Assembly: GCA_964437445.1 (NCBI GenBank)
Contig: CAYTGR010000076.1
Location: 1 to 15,701, forward strand
Origin: CAYTGR01 sp964437445
GTDB taxonomy: Bacteria; Chloroflexota; Anaerolineae; B4-G1; SLSP01
Reading direction: 5' to 3'
Length of the DNA: 15,701 nt
This document shows, piece by piece, positions 14,591-15,701 of the stretch; position 1 is the first letter of the stretch, and every line of letters starts with the position of its first letter. A program made the translations under genes and the position numbers. Under the pieces are notes generated by a model that was given only the letters and a program-made list of their open reading frames with translations, was not told where the DNA came from and did not search any database.

Positions 14591-15414
14591 GATGTTTCGT
14601 CCTGTTGTCCAGCCCGGCCGCCGGCCCAACGGCGCAAATCGGCCAGCACCCGCGGCGCATGTTCAAACGCAATCGCGGTAGGCAGGTCGTCCAGCGGAAA
14701 CCAACCGAAATCGTCGGCGTCATCGCCGGCCTGAGGGGTCCCTTCGGCCTCAGCGATAAAGTAGCAGTTGAGCGTGGTGAACCGGTCGCCGCAATACTCG
14801 TAGGTATCCAGGTAAAAGCCCAGGAATTCCAGCAGGCGGACCTCTAACCCGGTTTCCTCGCGGGCCTCACGGCGCGCGCCATCGGCCGGCGTCTCGTGTT
14901 CGTTGAGGAAGCCGCCGGGGATGTCCCAATACCCCAGGTAGGGTTCGCGGCAACGGCGGACCAGCAGCAAGGCCCCAGCGCGAAGAATAAGGACGGCGGC
15001 GCACGGTTTGGCGCTGCGGTAATCCCGCCGCCCGCAGACGGCACAGACCGGCACCGGTTCACTCTCAGTCTCAGAAGGACGCCATTCCAGAGCCCCGCCA
15101 CAGCGCGGGCAAAAGTGGAACGGGGCCGGGTCCCCCATCACCTCAAACGCAAACCGGCCGCCCGCCAACGGCCAGCGGCCGGCCAGCCAGGTCTCTTTGG
15201 CCGCCCGGGGCAGCGCCTTGAAATGGGCCTCGGCGCGCTGAGCGGCGGCCCGGTCGGGGTATTCCCAGGCTCCTGACAAGGTCACCGGCCGACGAGCGCG
15301 AGTGTACCGCGCACCCTGGCCAGCAGCGTGCTCCGCCACGCGCCGCGCCACATCCGTGGTGGAACCGGTGTAAAGTGAGCCATCCCCACAACGCAGGAGG
15401 TAAACATACCACAT
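14587..15414 (-). CDS. GIY-YIG nuclease / zinc ribbon / NUDIX hydrolase fusion protein
   Basis: One uninterrupted frame of 275 residues joins three parts. Residues 1-75 form a YhbQ-type GIY-YIG domain (WYVYLLRCGDGSLYTGST, the conserved Arg in DVARRVAEH, and the candidate Glu62 in RAEAHFKAL). A Cys4 zinc ribbon follows (Cys102, 105, 124, 127; CPRCGG, CAVCGRRDY). Residues 137-265 form a NUDIX domain with a complete box Gx5Ex7REUXEEXGU (Gly168, Glu174, REAREETGL 182-190). The ribbon plus NUDIX resembles the family that hydrolyses NADH or ADP-ribose. The first part belongs to a group of small nucleases. Combined, they suggest nucleic-acid or nucleotide repair or clean-up, which is inference. The ATG at 15414 has no ribosome-binding site and lies just after a -10-like TATACT. 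The stop overlaps the next gene by four bases. Confidence 0.88.
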   Translation of the reverse strand: MWYVYLLRCGDGSLYTGSTTDVARRVAEHAAGQGARYTRARRPVTLSGAWEYPDRAAAQRAEAHFKALPRAAKETWLAGRWPLAGGRFAFEVMGDPAPFHFCPRCGGALEWRPSETESEPVPVCAVCGRRDYRSAKPCAAVLILRAGALLLVRRCREPYLGYWDIPGGFLNEHETPADGARREAREETGLEVRLLEFLGFYLDTYEYCGDRFTTLNCYFIAEAEGTPQAGDDADDFGWFPLDDLPTAIAFEHAPRVLADLRRWAGGRAGQQDETS

Positions 15415-15421
15415 GGGGGTA

Positions 15422-15427
15422 AGTATA
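15422..15427 (-). promoter_or_regulatory. -10-like box just upstream of the fusion gene (possible leaderless start)
   Basis: TATACT on the minus strand ends seven bases before the predicted start of translation, so transcription could begin at or next to the ATG at 15414. No good -35 is visible; the position falls in the heptamer array. A full TATAAT at 15544-15549 (minus) is an alternative, in which case the array would be in the leader. Confidence 0.3.
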
Positions 15428-15432
15428 ATCGG

Positions 15433-15530
15433 GAAACGGGAAACGTAAAACGTGAGACGGGAAACGTAAAACGTGAGACGTGAAACGTGAAACGTCAGAC
15501 GTCAAACGTGAAACTTGAGACGTGAAACGT
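15433..15530. repeat. heptamer tandem array, consensus GAAACGT, 14 copies
   Basis: Fourteen consecutive 7-base units with no slippage run through the gap upstream of the fusion gene. Variants include gaaacgg, aaaacgt, gagacgt, cagacgt, caaacgt and gaaactt. A higher order is visible: 15440-15460 and 15461-15481 are 21-base copies that differ at one base. The array occupies most of the 178-base gap. Read on the minus strand it mimics a protein with a 7-residue period (SRFTSHV-like), which is an artefact of the repeat. Confidence 0.9.
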
Positions 15531-15592
15531 CAAGGGAGCATTAATTATACGGCATGACATTTGTTACACATGATGGATTGCGTTGCGGTTGG

Positions 15593-15701
15593 CTACTCTT
15601 CGCCGACAATGGTGAACTTGCGTTCGGCCGGGGCGACCTCCCAGGGTGCCGGCGGGGAGGGGAGCGCCCCCCAGGGATTGCCGTAGCCCGGCAGTGCCCC
15701 T
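15593..15701 (-). CDS. 3' end of an unidentified gene (5' part beyond the window)
   Basis: Reading the minus strand from the right edge gives 35 sense codons and then TAG (15593-15595). The peptide starts ALPGYGNPWGALPSPPAP and ends WEVAPAERKFTIVGEE. The Pro/Trp/Gly-rich turn followed by a charged tail looks like the natural end of a protein, and the codon use is GC-rich like the neighbours. The plus-strand alternative across the same bases is closed by a stop. I cannot assign a family from this fragment. The gene would run in the same direction as the fusion gene, with a 178-base gap that holds the heptamer array. Confidence 0.55.
   Translation of the reverse strand, partial: GALPGYGNPWGALPSPPAPWEVAPAERKFTIVGEE

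Noticed and set aside
14591..14629. Thirteen-codon extension of the ABC ATPase
   Set aside because: It lies inside the fusion gene's 3' end. The ATG at 14590 has the ATGA overlap and an AGGA upstream and fits the family start.
15143..15505. Minus-strand open frame of 120 codons starting in the GAAACGT array
   Set aside because: It runs through the repeat and then out of frame over the GIY-YIG domain. The 7-residue period is only the repeat being translated.
15433..15530. CRISPR-like array
   Set aside because: Units are 7 bases and directly adjacent, with no spacers, and no cas genes are near. It is a simple tandem array.

Overview
The window is a GC-rich bacterial chromosome segment with tightly packed genes and no rRNA, tRNA, transposase or CRISPR array that I can see. 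Several traits point to Chloroflexota (Anaerolineae-like), which is an inference: a lipoprotein with a long Pro/Thr linker after the lipobox, a topoisomerase I that starts with a small four-cysteine zinc ribbon, and gaps filled with degenerate short-period repeats.

Layout. (1) Positions 1-3709, minus strand: a PadR-type regulator followed by a complete FecB/FecC/FecE-type ABC importer (lipoprotein, permease, ATPase). The ATPase runs off the left edge. A consensus sigma70-type promoter (TTGACA-N16-TATAAT) lies upstream of padR, with a perfect 15-bp palindrome just after the predicted start of transcription. This suggests an autoregulated metallophore, heme, cobalamin or oxyanion uptake operon. 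(2) Positions 3948-6640, plus strand: ffh, rpsP, khpA and rimM, a housekeeping block for protein targeting and ribosome biogenesis. The usual trmD and rplS do not follow. (3) Positions 6699-12313, plus strand: a CDF metal efflux protein, dprA, a mannose-1-phosphate guanylyltransferase and topA. (4) Positions 12384-15414, minus strand, convergent with topA: an unusual GIY-YIG / zinc-ribbon / NUDIX fusion, an ABC ATPase and hemW, joined by a 4-base overlap and a 2-base gap and so probably one transcript. (5) At the right edge is the 3' end of another minus-strand gene.

The least expected content is between and around the genes. Degenerate tandem arrays with a 7-bp period (8-bp in one stretch) occur at 3012-3183, 15433-15530 and, briefly, inside hemW at 12634-12660. 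The words differ between sites but the period is kept. Strong inverted repeats sit at the lipoprotein/permease junction, around a possible start codon of rimM, and in the topA/hemW convergent gap. The GIY-YIG/NUDIX fusion is the most unusual protein architecture here. I see no complete new defence or mobile system. The best leads are this fusion protein, the PadR-controlled uptake operon and the heptamer arrays.
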